The notes under the pieces: model-generated
The model's input: only the letters and a program-made list of their open reading frames with translations
What the model was told of the DNA's origin: nothing
The model's database searches: none
Made by a program: the position numbers and the translations under genes
Source of the DNA: Paraburkholderia domus
GTDB lineage: Bacteria > Pseudomonadota > Gammaproteobacteria > Burkholderiales > Burkholderiaceae
Reading direction: 5' to 3'
NCBI RefSeq assembly: GCF_905220705.1
Contig: NZ_CAJNAT010000015.1
Coordinates: forward strand, 105,322 to 169,321
Length of the DNA stretch: 64,000 bases
Shown: piece after piece, positions 23,607-32,866 of the stretch
Layout: the number at the start of each line of letters is the position of its first letter
Position numbering within the stretch: position 1 is the stretch's first letter

Positions 23607-24203
23607 TTAATCCGTGCCGCGTAATCCTTGCCATGCGGGCGACATGGCGGGTCCTAACGCGAACAGATCCAGCACGCGCGCCACCGTGTGATCGACCATC
23701 TCATCGATCGAGGCGGGCTGGTTGTAGAAGGCAGGTAAAGGCGGAAAGATCACGCCGCCCATTTCGGTGACGGCTGTCATGTTGCGCAGATGCGCGAGAT
23801 TGAATGGCGTTTCGCGCACGAGCAGCACGAGCCGGCGGCGCTCTTTGAGCGTGACATCGGCGGCGCGGGTGATCAGATTATCGGAAAAACCGTGTGCGAC
23901 GCTTGCCAGCGTCTTCATTGAGCAGGGGGCGACCACCATGCCGTCGGTGGCAAACGAGCCGGACGCGATACTCGCGCCGACGTCGCGCACCGAGTGGACG
24001 ACATCCGCGAGCGGATGCACGTCTTCTTTGCTTAACTGGAGTTCGTGCTGGATATTGAGCCACCCGGCGCTCGAAATCAGCAGATGGCTCTCGACACCGC
24101 CCAGCCTGCGCAGCGTCTCAAGCAACCGGATACCGTAAATGGCACCGGTCGCGCCGGTGATCGCGACGATCAGCCGGCGTGGCGCCGCAGCGCGTGTTTC
24201 CAT
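23607..24203 (-). CDS. ubiX: UbiX flavin prenyltransferase
   Basis: A 198-residue flavoprotein that prenylates FMN to make the cofactor of UbiD-type decarboxylases, used in ubiquinone synthesis. Signatures: VAITGATGAIYGIRLLE for phosphate and FMN binding, VVAPCSMKTLASVAHGF, and LVLLVRETPFNLAHLRNM. No ubiD is in the window. ATG 24203 is preferred to an in-frame TTG ten codons upstream. The genes from here to hemA all run on the minus strand with short gaps. Confidence 0.94.
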   Translation of the reverse strand: METRAAAPRRLIVAITGATGAIYGIRLLETLRRLGGVESHLLISSAGWLNIQHELQLSKEDVHPLADVVHSVRDVGASIASGSFATDGMVVAPCSMKTLASVAHGFSDNLITRAADVTLKERRRLVLLVRETPFNLAHLRNMTAVTEMGGVIFPPLPAFYNQPASIDEMVDHTVARVLDLFALGPAMSPAWQGLRGTD

Positions 24204-24252
24204 GGCTCGCGGCGCCTTTTCGGAGGACGGCAAACGTTCGGACAGCGGCCGT

Positions 24253-24564
24253 TTAAGCCGCGGCGAACAGTTGCTGCAGTTCGCCCGATTCGTACATTTC
24301 CATCATGATGTCCGAGCCGCCGACGAATTCGCCCTTCACATAGAGCTGCGGAATGGTCGGCCAGTTCGAGAACTGCTTGATGCCCTGGCGGACTTCGTCG
24401 TCTTCCAGCACGTTGACGGTCTTGATTTCGTTGACGCCACACGCCTTCAGGATCTGGATGGCGCGGCCGGAAAAGCCGCACATCGGGAACTGAGCGCTGC
24501 CCTTCATGAAGAGCACGACGTTGTTTTCGTCGACGATTTGCTTGATGCGTTGTTGCGTATCCAT
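24253..24564 (-). CDS. grxD: Monothiol glutaredoxin Grx4
   Basis: A 103-residue monothiol glutaredoxin with the CGFS site (FPMCGFSGRA) and the glutathione-binding WPTIPQLY and GGSDIMMEM motifs. Grx4 proteins carry or transfer 2Fe-2S clusters in the cytoplasm rather than acting as strong reductases. ATG 24564 (MDTQQRIK) matches the family start; the longer frame upstream is non-conserved. It sits between prmC and ubiX on the same strand. Confidence 0.96.
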   Translation of the reverse strand: MDTQQRIKQIVDENNVVLFMKGSAQFPMCGFSGRAIQILKACGVNEIKTVNVLEDDEVRQGIKQFSNWPTIPQLYVKGEFVGGSDIMMEMYESGELQQLFAAA

Positions 24565-24678
24565 GACTGACCTTGCGGTTCCGTTATGTGTAGGGAATAG
24601 GCTGAAATGATAGCGGATTTCGGTAAGACCGGCCGAGGGCCGCTTTGCCACCCCGGCGATTAAGGCGATCCGTCGAGG

Positions 24679-25521
24679 TTAGGCGGGCAACTGCCCGCCG
24701 CTGATTCGCTCGATGCCGGCAAGATCCTGCTCCGAACTCACGTGAGCAAAACCTTGTGCCGTCAGCAGGCCGCGCACCGCTTCCGCCTGATCGTACCCGT
24801 GTTCGATCCACAATACGCCGTTGGCGGCCAAACGTGTGGGCGCGCCCGCGACGATCTTACGGATCGCGCTGAGGCCGTCGGCTTCGTCGGTGAGCGCGCC
24901 GCGCGGCTCGAAGCGCAGATCGCCTTCCGACAGATGCGGATCGCCGCTCGCGATATACGGCGGATTGCTGACGATCACGTTAAAGCGCAATGCTGCGTCG
25001 AGCGAGCCGTACCAATCGCTTTGCTGCAGTACCACGGCGCCGCCGGGGCGACTGCTATCCAGGAGACGTGCGGCGTTGCGTGTGGCTACCGCCAGCGCTT
25101 CGGCGGAACGGTCCAGCGCCCAGACCTGCGCGTCGGGCCGCATTGATGCAATAGCCAGGGCAATCGCGCCGGTACCGGTGCCCAGATCGAGCACACGTGG
25201 CCGCGAGATACTTTCCATTGCCGCCAACGCCGTTTCGACCAGCAACTCGGTTTCGGGACGCGGAATCAGCACGTCCGGCGTCACTTCGAAATCCAGCCCG
25301 AAAAATTCGCGCGCGCCGACCAGTTGCGCCACCGGCTCACCGGCGACGCGTCGCGCTTCCAGGGTTCGGTATTGCTCAATTGCCGGGCCGTCGAGCGCAT
25401 CGTCGCTGCGCGTAATCAATTGCGTATGCCGCCAGCCGAGCACGTGCGTGAGCAGAATCCGCGCTTCGAGCGACGGCAGTGGCGAGGCGCGCAACAGCGC
25501 AGCGGGCGTGAGCGGATCCAT
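24679..25521 (-). CDS. prmC: Release factor glutamine N5-methyltransferase
   Basis: A 280-residue HemK/PrmC protein. The N-terminal helical domain is followed by RPETELLVE, SAM motif I LDLGTGTGAIALAIA and the catalytic SNPPYIAS. It methylates the Gln of the GGQ loop in release factors. Its substrate gene prfA lies immediately upstream, with a 6-base gap, a linkage common in bacteria. Confidence 0.97.
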   Translation of the reverse strand: MDPLTPAALLRASPLPSLEARILLTHVLGWRHTQLITRSDDALDGPAIEQYRTLEARRVAGEPVAQLVGAREFFGLDFEVTPDVLIPRPETELLVETALAAMESISRPRVLDLGTGTGAIALAIASMRPDAQVWALDRSAEALAVATRNAARLLDSSRPGGAVVLQQSDWYGSLDAALRFNVIVSNPPYIASGDPHLSEGDLRFEPRGALTDEADGLSAIRKIVAGAPTRLAANGVLWIEHGYDQAEAVRGLLTAQGFAHVSSEQDLAGIERISGGQLPA

Positions 25522-25527
25522 CTGCGC

Positions 25528-26610
25528 TTAGTCCGCGTCGCCCAGCGATGCCAGCAACTCGGCCTGATGCTCGCTGACCAGGGCAGCGATCAATTCGTCG
25601 AGATCGCCATCCATGATCGCGTCGAGGCGGTACAGCGTCAGATTGATCCGGTGGTCCGTCAGACGCCCTTGCGGGAAGTTGTAGGTGCGAATCCGCTCTG
25701 AGCGATCGCCCGAACCGATCAGGCTCTTGCGCGTTGCGGCTTCCTTTTGCTGCTGCTCGTGCGACTGCTTGTCCTTGATGCGCGCGGCCAGGACCTTCAG
25801 TGCGCGATCCTTGTTCTTGTGCTGCGACCGGTCATCCTGACATTCGACGACGATGCCGGTCGGCAAGTGCGTCACCCGCACCGCCGAATCGGTCTTGTTG
25901 ATGTGCTGACCGCCCGCGCCGGACGCGCGGAACGTGTCGATGCGCAGATCGGCCGGATTGATTTCGACTTCGCCGATTTCGTCGGCTTCCGGCATGACCG
26001 CGACCGTGCACGCCGACGTATGAATGCGGCCCTGCGTTTCCGTGGCCGGCACGCGTTGCACGCGATGGCCGCCCGATTCGAACTTGAGCTTCGAATACGC
26101 CGCTTCGCCGGCGATCCGCACGATCACCTCCTTGTAGCCGCCGAGGTCCGATTCGCTCGCCGACATCATCTCCACCTGCCAGCGATTGCGCTCGGCAAAG
26201 CGCAGGTACATGCGCAGCAAATCGCCCGCGAACAGCGCCGATTCGTCTCCACCCGTACCGGCACGGATTTCGAGGAAGATGTTGCGGTCGTCGTTCGGGT
26301 CTTTCGGCAGCAGCATTTTCTGCAATTCGGCGCCGAGTTTTTCCATCCGCTCGCGCGCCGCGCGAATTTCTTCTTCGGCGAAGTCGCGCATCGACGCGTC
26401 CGCCAGCAGTTCCTGCGCGGTCGCCGCGTCGTTCATCGCCTGGCGCCACAGCGCGTAATGCTCGACGACCGGCCCGAGCTCGGCGTGTTCACGCGTGAGC
26501 TTGCGGTATTGGTCGAGATTCGAGGTGATGTCCTCGCGGCTCAACAGGTCGTTCAGTTCGGCCAGCCGGATAGTGAGCTGGTCGAGCTTGCGTTGCATGC
26601 TCGTTTTCAT
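25528..26610 (-). CDS. prfA: Peptide chain release factor 1
   Basis: A 360-residue class I release factor. It carries the stop-codon-reading PxT motif (RVPATETQGRIHTS) and the GAGGQHINKTDSAV loop whose Gln is methylated by PrmC. It ends translation at UAA and UAG. Full family length, with the usual MKTSMQRKLDQL start. It is followed by prmC and preceded at 122 bases by hemA. Confidence 0.98.
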   Translation of the reverse strand: MKTSMQRKLDQLTIRLAELNDLLSREDITSNLDQYRKLTREHAELGPVVEHYALWRQAMNDAATAQELLADASMRDFAEEEIRAARERMEKLGAELQKMLLPKDPNDDRNIFLEIRAGTGGDESALFAGDLLRMYLRFAERNRWQVEMMSASESDLGGYKEVIVRIAGEAAYSKLKFESGGHRVQRVPATETQGRIHTSACTVAVMPEADEIGEVEINPADLRIDTFRASGAGGQHINKTDSAVRVTHLPTGIVVECQDDRSQHKNKDRALKVLAARIKDKQSHEQQQKEAATRKSLIGSGDRSERIRTYNFPQGRLTDHRINLTLYRLDAIMDGDLDELIAALVSEHQAELLASLGDAD

Positions 26611-26732
26611 CGGACGGGTATCGGAGCGGGCTCCGGCAAGGATGGCGACTAGGGGAGTGGGCAGATGCCCTGGTCAGAAGCACGTCGCGGGCCACTCAGC
26701 GTGACGCGGACGGTGCGGCAGTGGCTGCGCCG

Positions 26733-28019
26733 CTAACGCTCCGTAGAACCGGAGTGTTTGTAGAAGCCGCCCATCAACTCGATGAGCGTGTCACGGTTCT
26801 CGCTGCTCGCGCGATTGAGAGCGTGTGTAGGGCCGTGAATCAGTTTGTTGGTGAGCGATTGCGACAGCGCTTCGAGTACTGCTGCCGGGTCGTCGCCGCG
26901 GGCAAGCATTTTCTGCGCGCGTTCGACTTCGGCGCGACGCAGCACGTCGGCTTGCGTATGCATGTGGCGAATCACCGGCACGATGCTGCGCGCATCGAGC
27001 CATTGCATGAAATTTTGCACACGCGTTTCGATGATCGCCTCAGCCTGAGCGACTGCGGCTTGCCGCGATGCATTGCCTTCGCGCACGATCGCGCCGAGGT
27101 CGTCGACGGTATAGAGAAACACGTCTTCGAGCTGGCCGACTTCCGGTTCGATGTCGCGCGGTACGGCCAGATCGACCATGAAAATCGGCCGGTGACGGCG
27201 CGCTTTCACGGCGCGCTCGACCGCGCCCAGACCGATGATCGGCAGCGTGGAAGCGGTACACGACACGATGATGTCGAATTCATGCATGCGCGTGGGCAGT
27301 TCCGACAGCGGAATAGCCCGGCCGTTGAAACGTTCGGCAAGGCGGCTGCCGCGCTCGGCAGTGCGATTGGCGACGACGAGTTCACGTGGCTGCTGCGCCG
27401 CGAAGTGCGTCGCGCACAACTCGATCATTTCGCCCGCGCCGATGAACAGCACGCGCTGGTTCGAGACTTTGTCGAAAATCCGCTGCGCGAGCCGCACGGC
27501 GGCTGCCGCCATGGAAACCGACTGCGCGCCGATTTCGGTCGTGCTGCGCACTTCCTTCGCCACGGCGAAGGTGCGCTGGAACAACTGATTCAGATAGGTG
27601 CCGAGTGCGCCGGCTTCTGACGCCGTGCGTACCGCATCCTTCATTTGTCCGACGATTTGCGTCTCGCCCAGCACCATCGAATCGAGCCCCGATGCGACGC
27701 GAAACGCGTGGCGCACCGCTTCCGACTGCGGCAGCGCGTAGACATGCGGCGCGAGTTCGTCGATGGGGAGATTGTGGTATTTCGAGAACCACTGGATCGC
27801 CGCTTCACGCGCGGCCTGGTCGTCGGTGACGCAGTAGAGTTCGGTGCGATTGCAGGTGGACAGAATCGCGGCTTCCGGCGCCGTGCGCGCAGTGCGGCCG
27901 AGCCAGACGCTCTTGAAGGTGTCCAATGCAGGCTTGATCTGTTCGAGCGGAAACGCCACGCGTTCGCGCAAGGCGACAGGCGCAGTGTGGTGATTGATTC
28001 CGATCGTTAGAAGCTGCAT
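26733..28019 (-). CDS. hemA: Glutamyl-tRNA reductase
   Basis: A 428-residue enzyme for the first committed step of tetrapyrrole synthesis: NADPH reduction of glutamyl-tRNA to glutamate-1-semialdehyde. The catalytic Cys lies in LSTCNRTELYC, and the N-terminus GINHHTAPVALRE is diagnostic. The NADPH domain carries LFIGAGEMIELCATHF, and a C-terminal dimerisation domain ends with LIELMGGFYKHSG. The linked hemA-prfA-prmC order also occurs in many gammaproteobacteria. Confidence 0.98.
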   Translation of the reverse strand: MQLLTIGINHHTAPVALRERVAFPLEQIKPALDTFKSVWLGRTARTAPEAAILSTCNRTELYCVTDDQAAREAAIQWFSKYHNLPIDELAPHVYALPQSEAVRHAFRVASGLDSMVLGETQIVGQMKDAVRTASEAGALGTYLNQLFQRTFAVAKEVRSTTEIGAQSVSMAAAAVRLAQRIFDKVSNQRVLFIGAGEMIELCATHFAAQQPRELVVANRTAERGSRLAERFNGRAIPLSELPTRMHEFDIIVSCTASTLPIIGLGAVERAVKARRHRPIFMVDLAVPRDIEPEVGQLEDVFLYTVDDLGAIVREGNASRQAAVAQAEAIIETRVQNFMQWLDARSIVPVIRHMHTQADVLRRAEVERAQKMLARGDDPAAVLEALSQSLTNKLIHGPTHALNRASSENRDTLIELMGGFYKHSGSTER

Positions 28020-28081
28020 ATGGGGAGCTATGGTTTAGCTCAATATTATAGCGTTTTCACGATTCTTACATTGTGGGGGCG

Positions 28082-28792
28082 TCATCTGGCCGTTATAACG
28101 GCCTCTGGCGGCACCGCGTCGAGTTGATAGCCGTAGCCGTACAGCGGTGTCAGGCAATAACCATGCTCCGGGCGCAACTGCAATTTGGTCCGCACGCGCG
28201 ACGCATGGGTGTCGACGGTACGCGACCTTACGTCGCGGCGGCGGGTCCAGACGGTTTCGAGAATATGCGCGCGCGACACGGGCCGCGAGACATTGGTAAA
28301 CAGTAGCAGCGCAAAGCGGAATTCCTTTGGCGTCAGGGTGACGGTCTGGTTCCGGAACGTGACGGCAAGGCGCGCCGCGTCGAACGCATAGCCGCCGATC
28401 GTGTCGAGTCGCCGGTTGGGTGGCCGCCGCAGGCCCGCGCGCCGCAGCAGCGCGTCTATGCGGGCCAGCATTTCCGGGCCGCGAACCGGTTTGGTCAGGC
28501 AGTCGTCTGCACCCGCGCGCAGCGCGGCGACGATCTGACTTTCGCGTGGATCCGACAGCAGCACGATCACCGGCAAGCTCGGCAGGATGGAGCGGGCGCG
28601 CGTGATTACGTCTTCGGCGGAATGGTCGCCGGCCCAGCTTTCAGTGATGAGAAGATCGAAGAACTCGTCGGCGGCGCGTTTCAGAAACGGTGCGCTCGCA
28701 ATGAAGTGTTGACACGCATGGCCGCCGGCAAAGATCAGCCGGTCGACTAACGTGGCGTGCCGAAGGTCCGGCTCGATAAGGGCGATTCGCAT
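28082..28792 (-). CDS. OmpR-type response regulator with Glu in place of phospho-Asp
   Basis: A 236-residue two-domain regulator: receiver-like domain (1-~118) and winged-helix DNA-binding domain (~130-230; LTPKEFRFALLLFTN and SRTVDTHASRVRTKL are typical). In the receiver the usual phospho-Asp position is Glu51 (FFDLLITES), the N-terminal acidic pair is IEPD with one residue changed to Pro, and the switch Thr position is Leu79/Ser80; Lys101 (LTKP) is kept. It therefore probably works without phosphorylation. No kinase gene is adjacent. Targets unknown. Confidence 0.85.
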   Translation of the reverse strand: MRIALIEPDLRHATLVDRLIFAGGHACQHFIASAPFLKRAADEFFDLLITESWAGDHSAEDVITRARSILPSLPVIVLLSDPRESQIVAALRAGADDCLTKPVRGPEMLARIDALLRRAGLRRPPNRRLDTIGGYAFDAARLAVTFRNQTVTLTPKEFRFALLLFTNVSRPVSRAHILETVWTRRRDVRSRTVDTHASRVRTKLQLRPEHGYCLTPLYGYGYQLDAVPPEAVITAR

Positions 28793-28996
28793 GGCACGCT
28801 TTCAGCTTGGCAATCACCCGGGACGAGGTTTTTTCGGAAGGCTTACAACTTGCCTAACATCACCCCGACCCCTAAACTCAACCGCTATGCGGAAAGCGCC
28901 GTGCTGAACCTCTATAGTTAACGAGACAAAAATGCTAGCTGCTCAGGCCTTCTGCGCCCATGAGACGAATCTGAAACTGCGCGAGACCTGCCGCTG

Positions 28997-29251
28997 ATGG
29001 GGTGGCCCGGAATCCTGGCGCTCGGCGCGGTGATCGGCCTGGCAGGCTGGTGGCTGCATCCGTTGCGCCGTTCGAGCCGCGCCCAATGGTGGGTGGCGTT
29101 ACTGGCCGGCTTGCTGGGCGCGGGTGTCGCGCGCATGGCCGGTAACGTGGTTGGTCTCTTTCATGATGGCGATATGCTCGAATGGCCGGTATGTACCGCC
29201 GTCGCGTTGGTCGCCGTCGCCGTGACGGTCGGCTTGCTTTCCCGTCGATGA
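28997..29251 (+). CDS. Small membrane protein, three hydrophobic segments
   Basis: An 84-residue hydrophobic protein with three candidate membrane helices (about 5-20, 32-53, 62-80) and Gly-rich first helix (GILALGAVIGLAGWWL). The pattern loosely resembles the transglycosylase-associated (YeaQ/GlsB) small proteins, but I cannot assign it firmly. No clear ribosome site precedes the ATG. It is only 19 bases upstream of the pepP-like gene. Confidence 0.55.
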   Translation: MGWPGILALGAVIGLAGWWLHPLRRSSRAQWWVALLAGLLGAGVARMAGNVVGLFHDGDMLEWPVCTAVALVAVAVTVGLLSRR

Positions 29252-29270
29252 ATACTTGCAGGTGACTCTG

Positions 29271-31085
29271 ATGAATGCCCGACTCCCCGAAACTTCCTCT
29301 ATCCCCGAACGGCTGGCGACATTGCGCAATGCGATGGCGCGCGAAGGCGTAGCCGCCTATCTGGTGCCGTCCGCAGATCCCCATCTTTCCGAATATCTAC
29401 CAGGGCGTTGGCAAGGCCGGCAGTGGCTGTCGGGTTTCACCGGCTCGGCTGGCACGCTGGTCGTGACCGCCGATTTTGCCGGCGTGTGGACCGACAGCCG
29501 CTATTGGGAACAAGCCAACGCGCAACTGGCCGGCACCGGCGTTCAATTGATGAAGATGATCGGCGGCCAGCAGACCGCGCCGCATTTCGAATGGCTTGCG
29601 CAGAACGTCGCGACCGGCGGCACGGTCGGTGTGGACGGTGCCGTGCTGGGCGTGTCGGCGGCACGTGCGTTGAGCCAGGCGCTGACCGCGCGCGGCGTGA
29701 AGCTGCGCGCCGACGTCGATCTGTTCGACGCGATCTGGCCGCAGCGCCCGTCGCTGCCCGCTGCCGCCGTCTTCGAGCACGCCGCGCCGCACGCGAGCGT
29801 CGCCCGTTCGGAAAAGCTCGCGCAGATTCGCCGCGCGATGGCGGAGAAGGGCGCGCAGTGGCACTTCATTTCCACGCTCGACGATCTTGCATGGCTTCTG
29901 AATCTGCGCGGCGCCGACGTCAGCTACAACCCGGTGTTCGTGGCGCATGCACTGATCGGTCTGGAGAGCGCGTCGCTCTTCGTCGCCGACGGCAAGGTGC
30001 CGCAAGCGCTGGCCGATGCACTCGCGCGTGACGGCATCAGTGTCGAGCCGTATGCAAAGGCGGCGGATGCGCTGGCCGCGCTGCCGGCCGGCAGCACGCT
30101 GCTGATCGACCCGCGCCGCATTACGTATGGCTCGCTGCAGTCGGTGCCGTCCACGGTGACGGTCGTTGAGGCGGTCAATCCGTCCACGTTCTTCAAGTCG
30201 CGCAAGACCGAAGCGGAAGCGGAGCACGTGCGCGAGACGATGGAACAGGACGGCGCGGCGCTTGCCGAATTCTTCGCGTGGTTTGAAGGTGCGTTGGGCC
30301 GCGAAACGATCACCGAACTGACGATTGACGAGCGCCTGACGGCAGCCCGCGCGCGCCGTCCGGGCTTCGTGTCGCTGAGCTTTGCCACGATCGCCGGCTT
30401 CAACGCGAACGGTGCGATGCCGCACTACCGCGCGACCGATGAAGCGCATTCGGTGATCGAGGGCAATGGCCTGTTGCTGATCGACTCGGGCGCGCAGTAT
30501 CTGAGCGGCACAACCGACATCACGCGCGTCGTGCCGGTCGGCACCGTCAGCGAGGCACAGCGGCGCGACTTCACGATCGTGCTGAAAGGCACCATGGCGC
30601 TGTCGCGTGCGAAATTCCCGCGCGGCATTCGTTCGCCGATGCTCGATGCGATCGCCCGTGCGCCGATCTGGGAAGCCGGCGCCGACTACGGTCATGGCAC
30701 CGGTCACGGGGTGGGCTATTTCCTGAACGTGCACGAAGGCCCGCAGGTGATTTCGCACTACGCGCCGGCCGAACCATGGACGGCGATGGAAGAGGGCATG
30801 ATCACCTCGGTCGAGCCGGGCATTTACCGGCCGGGCAAATGGGGCGTGCGGATTGAGAACCTAGTGCTGAACGTGCCCGCGGAGAAAACCGAATTCGGCG
30901 ATTTCCTCAAGTTCGAAACGCTGACGCTGTGCCCGATCGACACGCGCTGCCTCGATCTGTCGCTGTTGCGTGATGACGAGCGCGCATGGCTCAACGCGTA
31001 TCACGAGATGGTGCGTACGCGCCTGTCGCCGCATGTGTCGGGCGAGGCTAAAGCGTGGCTGGACTTGCGTACGCAACCGATCTGA
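29271..31085 (+). CDS. Aminopeptidase P family (M24B) metallopeptidase
   Basis: A 604-residue Xaa-Pro aminopeptidase-like enzyme of the long three-domain type found in eukaryotes and many bacteria: two creatinase-like N-terminal domains and a C-terminal pita-bread domain. Metal ligands are visible as Asp in LLIDSGAQYLSG, Asp in TTDITRVV, His in GHGTGHGVGYFLNVHEGP, Glu in ITSVEPGIY and Glu in GVRIENLV. It removes N-terminal residues before proline. The start ATG 29271 has AGGTGA upstream; a TTG 5 codons earlier is less likely. Confidence 0.93.
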   Translation: MNARLPETSSIPERLATLRNAMAREGVAAYLVPSADPHLSEYLPGRWQGRQWLSGFTGSAGTLVVTADFAGVWTDSRYWEQANAQLAGTGVQLMKMIGGQQTAPHFEWLAQNVATGGTVGVDGAVLGVSAARALSQALTARGVKLRADVDLFDAIWPQRPSLPAAAVFEHAAPHASVARSEKLAQIRRAMAEKGAQWHFISTLDDLAWLLNLRGADVSYNPVFVAHALIGLESASLFVADGKVPQALADALARDGISVEPYAKAADALAALPAGSTLLIDPRRITYGSLQSVPSTVTVVEAVNPSTFFKSRKTEAEAEHVRETMEQDGAALAEFFAWFEGALGRETITELTIDERLTAARARRPGFVSLSFATIAGFNANGAMPHYRATDEAHSVIEGNGLLLIDSGAQYLSGTTDITRVVPVGTVSEAQRRDFTIVLKGTMALSRAKFPRGIRSPMLDAIARAPIWEAGADYGHGTGHGVGYFLNVHEGPQVISHYAPAEPWTAMEEGMITSVEPGIYRPGKWGVRIENLVLNVPAEKTEFGDFLKFETLTLCPIDTRCLDLSLLRDDERAWLNAYHEMVRTRLSPHVSGEAKAWLDLRTQPI

Positions 31086-31118
31086 TCTCGTCGCCACGAC
31101 CTTACTGACGGAGAGTGC

Positions 31119-31742
31119 ATGGCCATCAAGGCAGTCGTGTTCGATTTCGGCGGCGTGCTGATCGACTGGAGCCCCGAGTATCTGTATCGGCAGTTGATTC
31201 CTGATGAAACGGAGCGCCGCTGGTTTCTGACCCACGTCTGTTCGATGGACTGGGTGATCCGTCAGGACGGCGGCCAGCCGATCGTCGAGGCGACAGACGA
31301 ACTGGTCGCGAAGTTTCCCGATCACGCACCGCTGATCCGCGCGTTCTACGAGCGCTGGCATGAGATGGTGGCCGGCGTGCTGGAAGAGGGCGTGGCGATC
31401 ATGGAGAAGCTCGAAGCGGCCGGCGTACCGCTTTTCGGGCTGACGAACTGGTCGGCGGAAACGTTTCCCTATGCGTGGGAGCATTACCCCGTGCTGCGGC
31501 GGTTCCGCGACATCGTCGTGTCGGGCAGGGTGAAGCTGGTGAAACCCGATCCGGCGATCTTCGCGGAAATGCGTCAGCGGATCGAGGCGCAACTGCCGGG
31601 CATTCAGCCGGATGAACTCGCCTTCATTGACGACAATCTGAAAAATGCCGAGGCCGCAACGGCGCTTGGCTGGCACGGCGTGCATCACACCGCCGCCGCG
31701 CGAACCGAAGCGAAATTGCGGGAGTTGGGCTTGCCGGTTTAA
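31119..31742 (+). CDS. HAD family hydrolase (YihX-like)
   Basis: A 207-residue haloacid dehalogenase superfamily member. Motif I is VVFDFGGVLIDW, with Gly where most phosphatases have the second Asp, as in the YihX/G1P-phosphatase group; motif II is FGLTNWS, motif III VKLVKPDPAIF and motif IV FIDDNLKNAEAA. Probably a small-molecule phosphatase; the substrate is unknown. It follows the aminopeptidase gene by 33 bases with its own ribosome site GGAG. Confidence 0.9.
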   Translation: MAIKAVVFDFGGVLIDWSPEYLYRQLIPDETERRWFLTHVCSMDWVIRQDGGQPIVEATDELVAKFPDHAPLIRAFYERWHEMVAGVLEEGVAIMEKLEAAGVPLFGLTNWSAETFPYAWEHYPVLRRFRDIVVSGRVKLVKPDPAIFAEMRQRIEAQLPGIQPDELAFIDDNLKNAEAATALGWHGVHHTAAARTEAKLRELGLPV

Positions 31743-31744
31743 GC

Positions 31745-32866
31745 CTACTGTCCAAGCAGATTCTTCAACGCGTTGCCCAAGCCTTTCACAGTTTCCCCTG
31801 CGCTCTTTGCCACGCCTTCGACGCTCACGCCCAACGCTTTAGCAAACCCCGCACCGAGACGCTGCATCAGACCTTCCTGCACCGAAAATTTCGGGTCACG
31901 GAGGTTTCCGTCAAGCACGAAATGCAGCGTGATATCGCCGTTGTGCGTCTTGAGCGCGGCAATGGCCGCCTTGGTCGGAATCGACATGAAAGTGTCGAGC
32001 GGATTGTCGCTGTCGGAGAGTTGCAGGTGGTGGATCGTCACCGTGCCGGGCGCGTGCAACTGATAGTTTCGCACCGTCGATTCGACGGTCAGGTCGACCG
32101 TGCCGCCTGTTACTTGCGCCTTCGCGCCGGCCTTTTTCAGCAGGTAAGGATCGAGCATCACGACATCGATGCCGCGCAGATTGGTGGTGGTCTGCGAATC
32201 CTTGGAGGCGATCTTGATCCAGCCGCTGAACGAGACAGTACCCGTATGCGCCGGACCTTTGATCGAACCGGTGAGATTGAGTGTGGTCGGTTCGCTGAGC
32301 GCGGGCAGTTGCAGGTGATCGACCGTCGCGTTGGCATTGCTGACCGTCATCTTGAATGCCGGCGGCCCGACCGACATATCGTAGAAATGGAAGTTGCCTT
32401 GCTCGAGGCTGATGTGGTCGATCAGCTTTTCGCGGGGAGTCGCTGTTGCGCCGCCGCTGGCTTCGTTGTCGGCGTTGTTCACCGATTCCCGCAGATTCGG
32501 CAGCAGGTTGATCTCGCCGTCCTTGGTGCGCAGCACCGCGACGTCGAAGCCACGCACCACCACGCTGCGGATATGCATGCGTCGCGCGAGCAGGTCGCGG
32601 ATATCGGGTGTGAGCGTGATTTCGTCGGCGCGTAGCGGATTGCCAGCGGGCCAGCCGGGTGGCGCTTTGAGCAGAACGTTGGTGAGATGGACTGAAGTGA
32701 GGCCGACCCGGATGCTTTCGGCGCTGCCTAATGGTCCGAGCGCCGCAATGACGCGTTCTTTGACTTCGCGCTGCGCGAACTGCAGCGTACCGACCACGAT
32801 GACGATCAGCACCAGCAGCACGCCACCTACGGCAATCGCCCAGCGTTTGCCCTTAGACATTGCCAT
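31745..32866 (-). CDS. AsmA-like periplasmic protein (DUF748 type)
   Basis: A 373-residue protein with an N-terminal membrane anchor (RWAIAVGGVLLVLIVIVVGTLQF) and a long periplasmic part with repeated beta-strand-rich segments (SIRVGLTSVHLTNVLLKAP; DLLARRMHIRSVVVRGFDVAVL), the pattern of AsmA/DUF748 proteins. Members are implicated in outer-membrane lipid transport or assembly; here this is inference only. ATG 32866 is chosen because AGGAGG lies 6 bases upstream; the frame upstream is non-conserved. Confidence 0.75.
   Translation of the reverse strand: MAMSKGKRWAIAVGGVLLVLIVIVVGTLQFAQREVKERVIAALGPLGSAESIRVGLTSVHLTNVLLKAPPGWPAGNPLRADEITLTPDIRDLLARRMHIRSVVVRGFDVAVLRTKDGEINLLPNLRESVNNADNEASGGATATPREKLIDHISLEQGNFHFYDMSVGPPAFKMTVSNANATVDHLQLPALSEPTTLNLTGSIKGPAHTGTVSFSGWIKIASKDSQTTTNLRGIDVVMLDPYLLKKAGAKAQVTGGTVDLTVESTVRNYQLHAPGTVTIHHLQLSDSDNPLDTFMSIPTKAAIAALKTHNGDITLHFVLDGNLRDPKFSVQEGLMQRLGAGFAKALGVSVEGVAKSAGETVKGLGNALKNLLGQ

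Noticed and set aside
29397..30758. 453-codon minus-strand frame opposite the M24B peptidase gene
   Set aside because: Antisense shadow of a gene with intact metal ligands.
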